Assembly (NCBI RefSeq): GCF_004210375.1
Contig: NC_134834.1
Coordinates: 155,391,290 to 155,455,289, forward strand
Reading direction: 5' to 3'
Origin: Tachypleus tridentatus
Lineage: Eukaryota; Arthropoda; Merostomata; Xiphosura; Limulidae
Length of the DNA: 64,000 bases
Shown here: one piece after another, positions 22,364-34,900 of the stretch
Layout of the letters: each line of letters begins with the position of its first letter
How positions within the stretch are numbered: position 1 is the stretch's first letter
Made by a program: the position numbers and the translations under genes
Notes under the pieces: model-generated
Database searches by the model: none
Seen by the model: the letters and a program-made list of their open reading frames with translations, nothing else
Told to the model about the DNA's origin: nothing

Positions 22364-24522
22364 GTACATTATTTGAATGAGGTGCTTATATACAATACAT
22401 AGATAGAGAGTGCATTTAAGTTGGTATGGAATTTTGCACATTAGAATTTTCTTTAGGTGATCAAGTGCAGTATAAAAGATTGGAGCAAGAATTTTCAATG
22501 CTCAGATGAACAAAGAGTGGAAATCCTGGGGGTTGAGAAATAATGATATTGTTAGTAGAGGTAAATATAATTGGAAATGGATTTTAATTTTTATGAAGGT
22601 GTTAATATTTGTTGATGAAACTGAAATGTTGGGAAGAGCTGTTTCTGTAGAGAATATTTCTATTATCTTAAAGGATCATGGTGTTTTAGGTAGTTAAGCT
22701 ATAATGTGGAAGATGCAATTAATATTGAGAAATGTAAAGTCATGCTTCTGGAGAATGAAATTTGGAAAATATTTATTACACAAAAAGCTTTTGTTGGGAG
22801 TAAAATGTTTTTGTGATTATTAGTAAAACCTTGGTCTTTAGCTGAATGTTTAGTAATAGTAAAAAGAGATGAGGAATAAGATTTAGAGATCTAAAAATAT
22901 ATATTTTTCAACTTAAAGACTGTATGGTTGTATAGTACAAATATGAATAAAGTATTAAAAACTTTAGAATTTGGCTTGTCTGAGGGGCTAGAAGTGAGAA
23001 ATGTAATATTAAGGTTAACAAATGTGAGGTAAGAAAGCTTCCATTTAGGCTTACTTAATTGTGCAAGAATTTTCTGTCTGTTAATGGTATTTGAAGTGAA
23101 GCATTGGTGTTTTATTTTCTTATATAAATGTTGTTGGACAGGAAAATGGATATGAAGTGTTGAATATAGTTGATGTATTTTATTTGCATTATTATTTTGG
23201 TTGTTAGGTTTTAAATCATTTGATAGAGGGATTACAAGTCTACAGGTAAACTCATAAGTAATTTAAAAGTTTTTTTTAAAATGTATTTTAAAATGTATAT
23301 ATGTGTGTTATTCATATACATTTAAAGATGTATTAAATTTTAAGTTGTTGTACAACTTTAATTGTATGTGTAATTTTTTTCATAATGTCTTTCCTTTAAC
23401 TAATGTAATTATGATAATTTTTGTTTCTGGTTGCTTGTGCAGAATAGTCTATTAATGTATAACATACTTGAAAAGCTGCTGCACAAAGTGCTCTGCTAAA
23501 AGTAATTACAATGTTGAACATCCATCTTAGTTTACTGATATGAAAATTAGGCATCTGATTATCAGGTGTGTAATTTGAAATACCAATGATTGATTATTCA
23601 GCCTATCTGTATATAGTTGTTTCATACAGTCTTGTCTCAGTCACTTCATTAAAATGAATCAGAGTTCAAAGTACTAAAATTGTTCATGAAGCATGATTTG
23701 ACCTCTGAGAAGGCAATGGATACTTTACATGTGTGGAAAACCAACAGATTAATGTTAGTCAGCTATCCACAGCAAATTGGTTTAAAGTGTTTAACATTCT
23801 TAGTAGCAGAAAGTACCAGTCTCTTCATTCTGTGAAATTATATCAATGACAGAGATTATTGGGATTATATTCTGACTTTCTGTACTGCCATATGGTGGTG
23901 CAATTTGCTTTGACTTCAGCATAATGAGTGTTATCCATCTCCACTGTGTTAAAAATGACAGTGGTTGTTACATTTCTTGAAGGGTAAAAAAGCCAATCGA
24001 TTGATTAGGCCAGTAGGGATTTTTACACTCCCCAAACTTCAGTCTTGTTAAGCAAGTGGGGGATTGTCACAAAAGATATACTTTTCTATCAGGTTTTGTC
24101 CAGGCATGAAAGATGCCTTTAACCAGCTCTTTCAGAGGGAGCAGTCAGGGATAATTTGTGACTTTATCAACATATTGATATTAAGCATGTAACATTAGTG
24201 TGAGACTGCATTTGCTGTTTGTGACTTCATTACTTTATCCCGAGGTGAAATGTCATAAAATATAGATATGTAAAACTGCATGAACCAAATGTTAATTTAT
24301 GACTATTCAGAAGATGTCTGAATTGCATAAAAATTAACTTAGGAGATGTTAGTATTATTTCATGACAGTAGTGCTTTGTTTTATCTATAATATAGGGAAT
24401 TAATTATTTTGTCTTTTGAGTGATGTACCTTATACTACATATTGTAATTATGTAAAAGTAATGTTCATGTAGAAGTCACTTTATAAAATTGTAGGTAACT
24501 TTTAATATTTTACATGGTTTAG
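22364..24522. other. STX6 intron 1, 3' part, no feature seen
   Basis: AT-rich intronic DNA without a recognisable exon or element. It ends in the acceptor TTTACATGGTTTAG immediately before exon 2. Confidence 0.5.
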
Positions 24523-24692
24523 TGAAGTAATCAAAGCAGTTTCAAAGACCAAGGGACTTTACCAGCGTTGGTGTGAATTGCAAGAAGATCCAAATATTGT
24601 CAGTAAAGAAGAAGTAGAATGGACAACCAATGAACTTCGTAATGGACTACGCAGCATAGAATGGGACTTAGAAGACTTGGAAGAAACTGTTG
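24523..24692 (+). CDS. STX6: Syntaxin-6, coding exon 2
   Basis: The exon completes the split codon from exon 1 (GA+T, Asp12) and encodes residues 13-68, ending in the first base of codon 69. It reads [11 protein letters not shown], then [20 protein letters not shown] and LEDLEETV. The [19 protein letters not shown] stretch is the most conserved part of the syntaxin-6 N-terminal helical domain, which forms a three-helix bundle that binds tethers and regulators. Acceptor is TTTAG|T. The donor G|GTATCC is a weak but usable GT. The 170-nt length preserves the frame with the exons on both sides. A pseudogene is unlikely: there are no stops and the splice phases match. Confidence 0.95.
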
Positions 24693-25159
24693 GTATCCTT
24701 TTAACTGATATTTTGTAAGATGATGTTGAACTGATGTTTTATTTTTTGTTTTAATTTGAATTTGTACCTTTGGATAATATGCTTATAAATGTTTACTGTT
24801 GATGATTTGTTTTCATATATGAACTGCCTATGAAGATACAGTTATAACAATAATACATTTTTAACAAAATACCTGATTTTTCCTTTCATTTGACAAATTA
24901 CATTTTTTGCAGACTACATAACAAGGTACAGTACCTTGTTATTGGGGTATAATGTCTACATGTGTAATGGTGTAATGCATGCTTCTTTAACTCTTTGTAA
25001 ATGGGCCTGGGCATTTTGACTGAGCTTGTAACTGCCATTTAATTATGAAAGTATATATATTGGAACTATGAATTTAGTAAGTGCATCTCCATGAAATTTG
25101 GAAAATTTTAAAAAATATTGCAAGTCTGTAATTAAGTATTCTGATATGGCACTATACCT
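24693..25159. other. STX6 intron 2, first part, no feature seen
   Basis: AT-rich, no exon or clear repeat recognised. Confidence 0.5.
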
Positions 25160-25750
25160 CCTCTCACAGATTATGCTTTTTTTTCATAAGAAAACAAGTT
25201 AAAAGACCTTAATCTGCCCTCATATGATATCATTTCCATTATGGATGTATCGTGTTATTATCCCCCTCTTCTAAACTCTTTCCAAAGTTCAATGTCACTT
25301 CTGAGGTAAGAAGCCCATGACTGAGCACAGTACTTCAAATGTGGCTTAACCAATAACCTATACAATGGCATTATAACCTCTTTACACTTGTATTTAATAT
25401 TTCTGCAGATAAAACATCAAATCTGATATGCCATGCCATTATCCAACAACACATGATTTTGATGGCTTAAGAAACAGAACAAACCAAAACATTGAGATAC
25501 TTTTTTCTCCATAATACTTTTAAGATTATTTCTGTGAAACATTATACTCATTATTAAAATTGTGATATCTAACATACATTATCTTGTATTTATTATAATG
25601 AAAAACCACCTATTGTTTATTTGTCCAACTTGCCAAATAAATTAAATCCTTTTAAAAGACAGAAGCATCCTCCTGAAAATCAGCAACACTTAAAAATTTA
25701 ATGCCATCATTTAACTAGGTTGATTCCACTGCTGTTAATACTTATTTTTA
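25160..25750 (-). pseudogene. CR1/L2-like LINE fragment (minus strand)
   Basis: On the minus strand it reads WTNK, then KYKIMYVRYHN ('NKCKVMHVG' block), FICRNIKYKCKEVI and LYRLLVKPHLKYCAQSWAS ('LYKSLVRPHLEYC.Q.WSP' block). These are in the order of the thumb/C-terminal part of a CR1/L2-type RT. Many stops. It belongs to the same broad group as the fragments at 7041 and 12459. Confidence 0.65.
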
Positions 25751-28327
25751 ATTGAAATTTCCAAATTAACTCTTTTAAACATGCGTAGATGTAATTACCA
25801 TCTGCTCTGCTAGGGAAGACAGGCATTTTTCAACAAAAATACAGTAACTCTATGCATTATTCACAAAACTTTGTAAGATTTGGTTAAAGTTTACATGTGT
25901 TTTGTACACAAAGAATGACATTCTTATAATTGTCTTTCTGATAAAAGTATTTTTTATCTATAGTAGTTATTTGCACTCAGACTGTTAAAATTGTTCAAGT
26001 GGAAGGGGAATTTTCATTTTAAGTATAAAAATACTTCATTTTATATTTTCATATTTCAATTTCATAACCTCTAGAACCTCCCAAATGAATAACAAAAATT
26101 TTTTGAAGGTAAATATTTATAATCTATTTACCTTTTTTCCACCATTCTCTAACTAGCTATCACCATCAATGTAAGATGCAATGAATCAAATAAAATTGGG
26201 AAAGAAAAACGTACATAACTTTCAATTTTTTGTAGAATATCTTTAAAGATGTTTTGTTTATATCTGTAGTTTTAGGTCTTTTTCTGTTCACCAATATTTA
26301 TTTTTTAATGTTTTTATTTTCCATTTTAGTCCTTTACCACTTATTTTTCATCTCAGCACAAGTCAGCAGTGCCCTTGATGGATGTTACATTTTTTTGGGG
26401 AACGTACAACTCTTTGGCAAAATTATCATTCAGTGCAAAATATTGTAAGCCTTGAGAATAGATGCAAATTATGATGTATATCTAAAGATCTTTAAACCTT
26501 TTAATTATGTATTTTAAAACACAACTAATATACATTTAACTAAAATATAATAGTAAGACATAAATACAATTTAAACTGTATCTATAACTATAACTGTTTA
26601 GATAAGAAACAACTGTATGTGCTATAGTCAGTCAAGCAGCCAACAATACTGCAGTCACTTACATGTACCCCTTGACAACATCTGGTACCAGTTTCAAAAT
26701 AATCATTGGTAGTTCATAGTGTAGGATGAGCTCTTTCTAGTGATTATACATGTGTAGGTAATGTCTCTGTGTGAGTCATAAAGCTCAAATAAATCAGTTG
26801 ATGATGGCATGGCAACTGTTAGGAGTTGAAAAATTTATTACTTGTTTCAAATGTATTCATTCAGAGAACATTGAAATGAATGTGTTAAAAAGGCTACGTA
26901 AGAATCTTATTGTCTAATTGCACGTCTACTTTACCATTATATTATTAAATATGCAGAAAGCCAAAGTAGAGATTTTTCATAGCTTGTTGGTCAAATGATG
27001 ACACATCTGAAGTTTAATATTTTATTTAAAGGTTTCTTTTGAAATAAAGGACTTGTACCTTAAATATCATAAAACTTTGAATTGTAGTATATGTTATAAT
27101 GTTAATTTAATTCACATATATTGATATTAAAGGTGTTTGATTAAATTTTGAATTTAAAACAGTGACTTGCATGGAAATAGGTTCAAAAGGGTATCCATTG
27201 AGAAAGAGTTATAATGATGTGTTGTTGTCACAGTTGTGACAGGCATTTTACTAGGAGATACATTTTGCTCCTTGTACATTTGGCTCCATTTGTGGTTTTA
27301 AATATGGTATTTTTTTTTTATGCTGTGTTATTGTCAATGAATTTTTTATGGAGGTTATTTCTTGTCACTGTGTCATTCAGATGCTGGTTTTGGATGTTTC
27401 TGAGTTATTAATGTATTTTCCTTGTAGCTTGTTTTCATGTGTTTCACCTTTTGATCAATTGAATCATCAAGACTAGGGTAAAATTATGCTATTGCAGTAA
27501 TTTATTTAACTCTAGGCTACAAATCTACTTTTAGCATGTTTTAGTTATGGATATTTCTTTATGTTCTTTGCTGACTGGACTCCCAAAGTTCCAGATTTTT
27601 TGATTAAATTTTGCATTTAATATTCAGCAGTGGTCTATATTTTTAGTTTCAGTTGTTTAACAGTTTTTCCATTACATTTAGATGAAGTTAGCAGAACAAC
27701 AATTTAGCATAATGTAGTTTCAAATTTAGTCACTTGTATCATGTACAATTTGGAGTATGTACATATTAACATGTATAGTTGCTAAAGTGAAGAAAAAGTT
27801 AAAGCTCAGCATTTTAGAACGTAATTACTATATTTTTAATGCATTATATATATAGGATTTTCTTCAATATAGTTTTTAAGTACCAAAAGTGAATAGGTTC
27901 GAAGTGTAATGGTAGTATTTAATAAATTTGTGATAGGATTTGATGGAAAGGTAATATTGTTTTCACAAATCTAATACAAAAAAGAAATAAAAGTATTTGC
28001 ACAATTTTTTATTTGCAAAATTTATGAAGAATTATTTTCATCTCCAGGTGGAAGAAAGGTATATATACATTATTTCAATTTTCTGATTTTTATGTTCATA
28101 GAAAAAAATTGAATTATAAGGTTTTATGGAAAATATTGCTAATGTCATATGCCAGACTGATTGTTTCACATAATTGTTATGGTAACCATTTTTGAGAAAG
28201 AATGAGATATGATGTTATAGTGATTTATAAATGATTTATTAAAAAAACTATTTTTACTTATTGCTGTCATAGATGTTCTGATGATGAAATTGTATTTTTT
28301 TTTAATATCCTTGACATTGTTGACAAG
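25751..28327. other. STX6 intron 2, second part, no feature seen
   Basis: AT-rich intron. Short ORFs here have no recognisable motif and biased A/T composition. It ends in a T-rich tract and the acceptor GTTGACAAG before exon 3. Confidence 0.5.
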
Positions 28328-28422
28328 GTATTGTTGAAAAAAATCCAAAAAAGTTCAAAATAGATGAGACAGAAATTAACAAGAGAAAAATCTTTATAAC
28401 GCAAACAAGAGAAGAAATAAAG
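28328..28422 (+). CDS. STX6: Syntaxin-6, coding exon 3
   Basis: The exon completes codon 69 (G+GT) and encodes IVEKNPKKFKIDETEIN, then KRKIFITQTREEIK, ending exactly at a codon boundary before a strong donor (AAG|GTGAGT). It matches the syntaxin-6 segment 'IVE.NP.KF..D..E...RK.FI..TR', the third N-domain helix. The three exons total 300 nt, 100 codons. The next residues of the family, a linker and then the SNARE motif and membrane anchor, were not found downstream in this window. The SNARE-active half of the protein is therefore not represented here. Confidence 0.93.
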
Positions 28423-29269
28423 GTGAGTTAACATGTATTGAATTAAAGCTTTAAATTTCCTAATTTTAAACATATTCTGATGTTTTAACTAAATAATAAA
28501 CAATTCATACTTCATATTCACTCCCTCTAAGTCTGTTGATCAATACACTTTCTTTTTATGTGCAGTTATCTTTGAGGATTTAAAATTTTCCTTTGCTTTT
28601 TCAGTTCATTACACCTATTAAGTGTTTTAAAAATGACTTTCTAATACACATTATAAATTAGTTATTCAAGCTTATTTGAATAATAGTCTTTCTACATATC
28701 CTGACTGCAATGTTTGTAAGAAAAAAATTCTTTAGTCCTGTCATATACAGGTACACATGCTATATGTATTAGAAATCAGTTGCACAGGATGTTATTGTGC
28801 ATACTCTCAAATTGAGATGTGATGTGTTTCAAACCTTTATGTAGGTTACAGTATTTCTTCAGGTATAAGGATAAATACCTATATCCAAAACTTCTGATGT
28901 ACTAATTGAATATGAATGTTATATATGTTAAATTGGAGCCACCACTTGGTGTTTAACAATTCAAATACAAGAACATGCTAATTCCACTACAGTATCATAT
29001 CCTTGGTTAGTACTGCACTCTAACAGTACAAAATGTTTGCTTGCCACTAGCCTTTTAACTCCTGATTCACTCTGCACAACTACTTGGAAATGATTATGCA
29101 GCAATCTTCCACCAATAGGAGTAGACATAACTATTGTAAGTGGTACCCTTCTAAATAATACACCTGTTAATCATTTCTCAATTGGCAATCCCATTGTTAA
29201 GATGCATTTGCTCATGAATTTTGGAATAATTAACTTTAATGCATATTTCTCCTGGATCCTTTTTTTCTA
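28423..29269. other. STX6 intron 3 start, no feature seen
   Basis: AT-rich DNA following the exon 3 donor. No exon 4 candidate could be recognised. Confidence 0.45.
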
Positions 29270-31481
29270 GTTACCTTATATTCTGTAGTTTGAGTTTATA
29301 TTTTGAAATTATGCACTCACAGCTTCAAGTAGTTACAGCTTCTACTACTGTTTCTGCTCAGGTGGGATGACTGACTATGTTTTCAAGGTTGGGTCCACAG
29401 TTATTAGCCAATGATGTGATGTCAATGACTCATAGTAAATTGTCTCATTTTATTCAATATTCAACACCACATGAGGAGTATCCTGTCTTGCCTACTTGCG
29501 TCTCACAGGTAGGATGAGAATTTGGGTAGTCTTCTCCCTCTGATTATGGTTTACAGTCACATGTAATTTAGAAAGAACTGACCAGGCCTCCTTCAATCTT
29601 TGTTAACCTGATCAATTAGGTATGCTTGATTTTGTTTCATAGGGTCCTACCCTACAGTCCTTTGTGATGAATCTTTGGATCAATATCTGTTTTCTCCACT
29701 TTTACCAGCTATTTGAGTTCCTGCTAGTTGTTTTGGAGAACAGTTGAGATTGAGAGTCAGTATGTCTCACTCCTCATGTTGATTTGACGATCATGCTTTT
29801 GCATTTCATTGTACCAACTACCACTTTTGAGGCTCATGTTTGAATATTCTTATTCCTTGGTAGGGTTTGGATCCTAATACTTTGGTTTCATTTTCCCAAC
29901 CTCATATCTTCCTGACAGTGTGTAGTCCAGTGTTGAATTAACCTGTTTACATCATTTCTTCTTTAGCATCTCATTTGTCCCAATCTCTGTTTCTGTATTA
30001 TTGTCATGCCCATCTCCTTCGACTCCTTTGCCAGTTTTAGTTGGTTGTTCTTTTATAGTTACACTGTTACCTGCCATTGCTTTTGCATTAATCACTTTGT
30101 ACTGAGATTGGGGCCAGGCTCTTTGACTTTGCCCATGTTTAAAGGACTTTTACATCAATTCATGGGTTTTGAGTTATTTCTTCATGTTTAGCCCACTGTT
30201 TTCTGTATTCTCCAACTTATTCCCTTTTTCACACCTCAGCATTCCATTTCATGCTAGGGTTTGCTGAAGGAGGTTCAGGATTTAATTAGAAAGGGTGCCA
30301 TCAAAGATCTTTCTTATCTGGGGTTATATTTTCATGTATTTGTTGCTCCTATAGAGGAAAGAGACTAGCACCCAGTGATCAAGTAGTCATTTTTGAATTG
30401 CCTCCTTATCTTTCCTAAGTTCACCATGAAGTTGTACTTAACTCTTTGTTGGGATTGTGGATGATGAAAGTCGATGTGTCAGATGCTTGTCTGCATATTT
30501 CCATCTCTCCAGCATCTTGACATTTCCATTGATTTGTTCACTATGGGGATGTTGCAGTTTTGGGCTCTTCTATTTGTCGTAGCTTTGTTCTGGCACTCTA
30601 TGCTTTGCTGAGTTGTTTGGTTATTTGTTAGACTGCTTCAGTTCCACTATTACATAGATGACTGGCTGTTGCTGTCATTCTCACAGGCAGAGTCTGCTTT
30701 CTATATTTGATTTCCTCTTCAGGAAGTGACCTAGGATGATTGGCACACATACCCAGTTTATGGTTCATTTGAGTGTGTTTTTCTTTCTACATTATCATTC
30801 TGTATCTCTTTTGTGGATGTGGGTCCCTCTCAGGGCACTCATTCCCCTTGATAATGTTCATCTGCACCATATATCAACTTTAATCAACTTTTAAAACTTT
30901 GTTCTAGATTCTTTGGAGGCCCAATTACCGTTATCTCTCCATAGACTTTATTTGATGGATAGATTGCACCAGTATTACTGTGGAGGTTTCTTTTCCTCTA
31001 TCTTATCCAGATTCTTACGTTTTTACTGAGTATCAGGAAGGTGGACTCTTACAGAATATATTTTCCATTTCAATATCCCGGAACTTCTTGTTGTTCAGTT
31101 GTCTGTTGTACACTTTGTGATATCTCTTTGGGAACAAGTGGTGATAATGCATTTGTAAAATTTGATGGTGGTATCTTACATTTCCAGGCAAGGAGTAGCT
31201 GGTCAAGACACCTTTATTTTCAGAACTTAAATTTCATATGTTGGGATTATATCCACCAGATATCTTTGTGTGTTGTATTCTAGGTGCCATCAATCTCGTG
31301 GTGGGTTGGCTATCCTGACCCAACATAATTCTGTGGATGGAGTGGCTTTTTTACCCTGTTGTTTTTTGCAAGTTTTGTGTTTGTTAGGGTATCATTGATT
31401 TGGACACTTTTGTACTTCCTCTCAAGCCAAAACTTCCCCATTTTTGGTCATCCATATCTGTGGTGGATGCTTTCAGCCAGG
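29270..31481 (+). pseudogene. DIRS-like retroelement remnant (gag to RT and RNase H)
   Basis: Higher GC than its surroundings. From about 30250 it reads LLKEVQDLIRKGAIKD, a VAPIEERD block, then MKVDVSDACLHISISPAS (the 'W.VSIDLKDAYLHIPI' block of DIRS-type RTs). Around 31060-31300 come blocks resembling the element's RNase H (VVSYISRQGV, then GAINLVVGWLS), and near 31400-31480 PLKPKLPHFWSS, which fits the stretch after RNase H in DIRS/Ngaro polyproteins. Stops in every frame. The element runs into the assembly gap, so its 3' end and any recombinase are unseen. Confidence 0.6.
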
Positions 31482-31981
31482 NNNNNNNNNNNNNNNNNNN
31501 NNNNNNNNNNNNNNNNNNNNNNNNNNNNNNNNNNNNNNNNNNNNNNNNNNNNNNNNNNNNNNNNNNNNNNNNNNNNNNNNNNNNNNNNNNNNNNNNNNNN
31601 NNNNNNNNNNNNNNNNNNNNNNNNNNNNNNNNNNNNNNNNNNNNNNNNNNNNNNNNNNNNNNNNNNNNNNNNNNNNNNNNNNNNNNNNNNNNNNNNNNNN
31701 NNNNNNNNNNNNNNNNNNNNNNNNNNNNNNNNNNNNNNNNNNNNNNNNNNNNNNNNNNNNNNNNNNNNNNNNNNNNNNNNNNNNNNNNNNNNNNNNNNNN
31801 NNNNNNNNNNNNNNNNNNNNNNNNNNNNNNNNNNNNNNNNNNNNNNNNNNNNNNNNNNNNNNNNNNNNNNNNNNNNNNNNNNNNNNNNNNNNNNNNNNNN
31901 NNNNNNNNNNNNNNNNNNNNNNNNNNNNNNNNNNNNNNNNNNNNNNNNNNNNNNNNNNNNNNNNNNNNNNNNNNNNNNNNN
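31482..31981. other. Assembly gap (500 N)
   Basis: Exactly 500 unknown bases, a common placeholder for a gap of unknown size. It separates the DIRS-like remnant from the satellite array, so the true length of the array and the join itself are unverified. Confidence 0.99.
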
Positions 31982-34900
31982 GAGTATCAACACAAACAGA
32001 TGACTGAGTATCAACACAAACATATGACTGAGTATCAACAAACACATGATCGAGTATCAACACAAACATATGATTCGAGTATCAACACAAACAGATGACT
32101 GAGTATCAACAAAAACATGTGATCAACACAAACATGATCGAGTATCAACACAAACATATGACCGAGTATCAACACAAACATAGTATCAACACAAACAGAT
32201 GACTGAGTATCAACAAACATATGATCGAGTATCAACACAAACATATGATCGAGTATCAACACAAACAGATAACACGAGTATCAACACAAACATATGACTG
32301 AGTATCAACACAAACAGATGACTGAGTATCAACAAACACATTGAACAGTATTAACACAAACATATGATCGAGTATCAACACAAACAGATGACTGAGTATC
32401 AACACAAAACATATGACTGAGTATCAACAAACAAATGAGTATTAACACACATATGATCGAGTATCAACACAAACAGATGACTGAGTATCAACACAAACAA
32501 TGATGACAGTATAACACAAACAGATAACGAGTATCAACACAAACACATGACCGAGTATCAACACAAACATATGACTGAGTATCAACACAAACATATGACT
32601 GAGTATCAACAAACACATGATCGAGTATCAACACAAACATATGATCGAGTATCAACACAAACAGATGACTGAGTATCAACACAAACATATGACCGAGTAT
32701 CAACACAAACAGATAAGTATCAACACATGAGAGTATCAACACAAACAGTATGACCGAGTATCAACACAAACATATGACAGAGTATCGAGTATCAAACACA
32801 AACACAAACATATGAGTATCAACACAAACAGATGACTGAGTATCAACACAAACACATGATCAGTATCAACACAAACATATGATCGAGTATCAACACAAAC
32901 AGATGACTGAGTATCAACACAAACATGACCGAGTATCAACACAAACAGATATAACTGAGTATCAACACAAACATATGACTGAGTATCAACACAAACAGAT
33001 GACTGAGTATCAACAAACACATGATCGAGTATTAACACAAACATATGATCGAGTATCAACACAAACAGATGACTGAGTATCAACACAAACATGTGACCGA
33101 GTATCAACACAAACAGATAACTGAGTATCAACACAAACATATGACCGAGTATCAACAAACAGATGACAGTATCAACAAACACATGACTGAGTATCAACAC
33201 AAACATATGATCGAGTATCAACACAAACAGATGACTGAGTATCAACACAAACATATGACTGAGTATCAACACAAACATATGACTGAGTATCAACAAAACA
33301 CATGATCGAGTATTAACACAAACATATGATCGAGTATCAACACAAACATGATGACTGAGTATCAACACAAACATGTGACCGAGTATCAACACAAACAGAT
33401 AACTGAGTATCAACACAAACATATGACTGAGTATCAACACAAACAGTATCAACACAAACAGATGACTGATGATCGAGTAGTATCAACACAAACATATGAT
33501 TGAGTATCAACACAAACATATGACCGAGTATCAACACAAACATATGACAGTATGATGACTGAGTATCAACAAACACATGATCAAACACAAACATATGACT
33601 GAGTATCAACACAAACAGACTGAGTATCAACACAAACATATGACCGAGTATCAACACAAACAGATGACTGAGTATCAACACAAACATATGACCGAGTATC
33701 AACACAAACAGATAACTGAGTATCAACACAACACATGACCGAGTATCAACACAAACAGATGACTGAGTATCAACACAAACATATGAGTATCAACACAACA
33801 CATGAGTATCAACACAAACAGATGACTGAGTATCAACACAAACAGATAACTGAGTATCAACACAAACATATGACTGAGTATCAACACAAACAGATAACTG
33901 AGTATCAACACAAATTGACATGATCAACACAAACATATGACTGAGTATCAACACAAACATATGACTGAGTATCAACAAACACATGATCGAGTATTAACAC
34001 AAACATATGATCGAGTATCAACACAAACAGATAACTGAGTATCAACACAAACATATGACTGAGTATCAACACAAACAGATGACTGAGTATCAACAAACAC
34101 ATGATCGAGTATTAACACAAACATATGATCGAGTATCAACACAAACAGATGACTGAGTATCAACACAAACATGTGACCGAGTATCAACACAAACAGATAA
34201 CTGAGTATCAACACAAACATATGACTGAGTATCAACACAAACAGATGACTGAGTATCAACACAAACATATGACTGAGTATCAACACAAACAGATATGACA
34301 ACACAAACATGAGTATCAACACAAACAGATAACTGAGTATCAACACAAACATATGAGTACAACACAAACATAAATTGAGTATCAACACAAACAGATGACT
34401 GAGTATCAACACAAACATATGACTGAGTATCAACACAAACAGATGACTGAGTATCAACAAACACATGATCGAGTATCAACACAAACATATGACTGAGTAT
34501 CAACACAAACAGATGACTGAGTATCAACACAAACATATGACCGAGTATCAACACAAACAGATGACCGAGTATCAACACAAACAGATAACTGAGTATCAAC
34601 ACAAACATATGACCGAGTATCAACACAAACAGATGACTGAGTATCAACACAAACAGATGACTGAGTATCAACACAAACACATGATCAGAGTATCAACACA
34701 AACAGATGACTGAGTATCAACACAAACATGACTGAGTATCAACACAAACATATGAACTGAGTATCAACACAAACATATGACCGAGTATCAACACAAACAG
34801 CATAACTGAGTATCAACACAAACAGATAACTGAGTATCAACACAAAATATGACTGAGTATCAACACAAACATATGACTGAGTATCAACACAAACACATGA

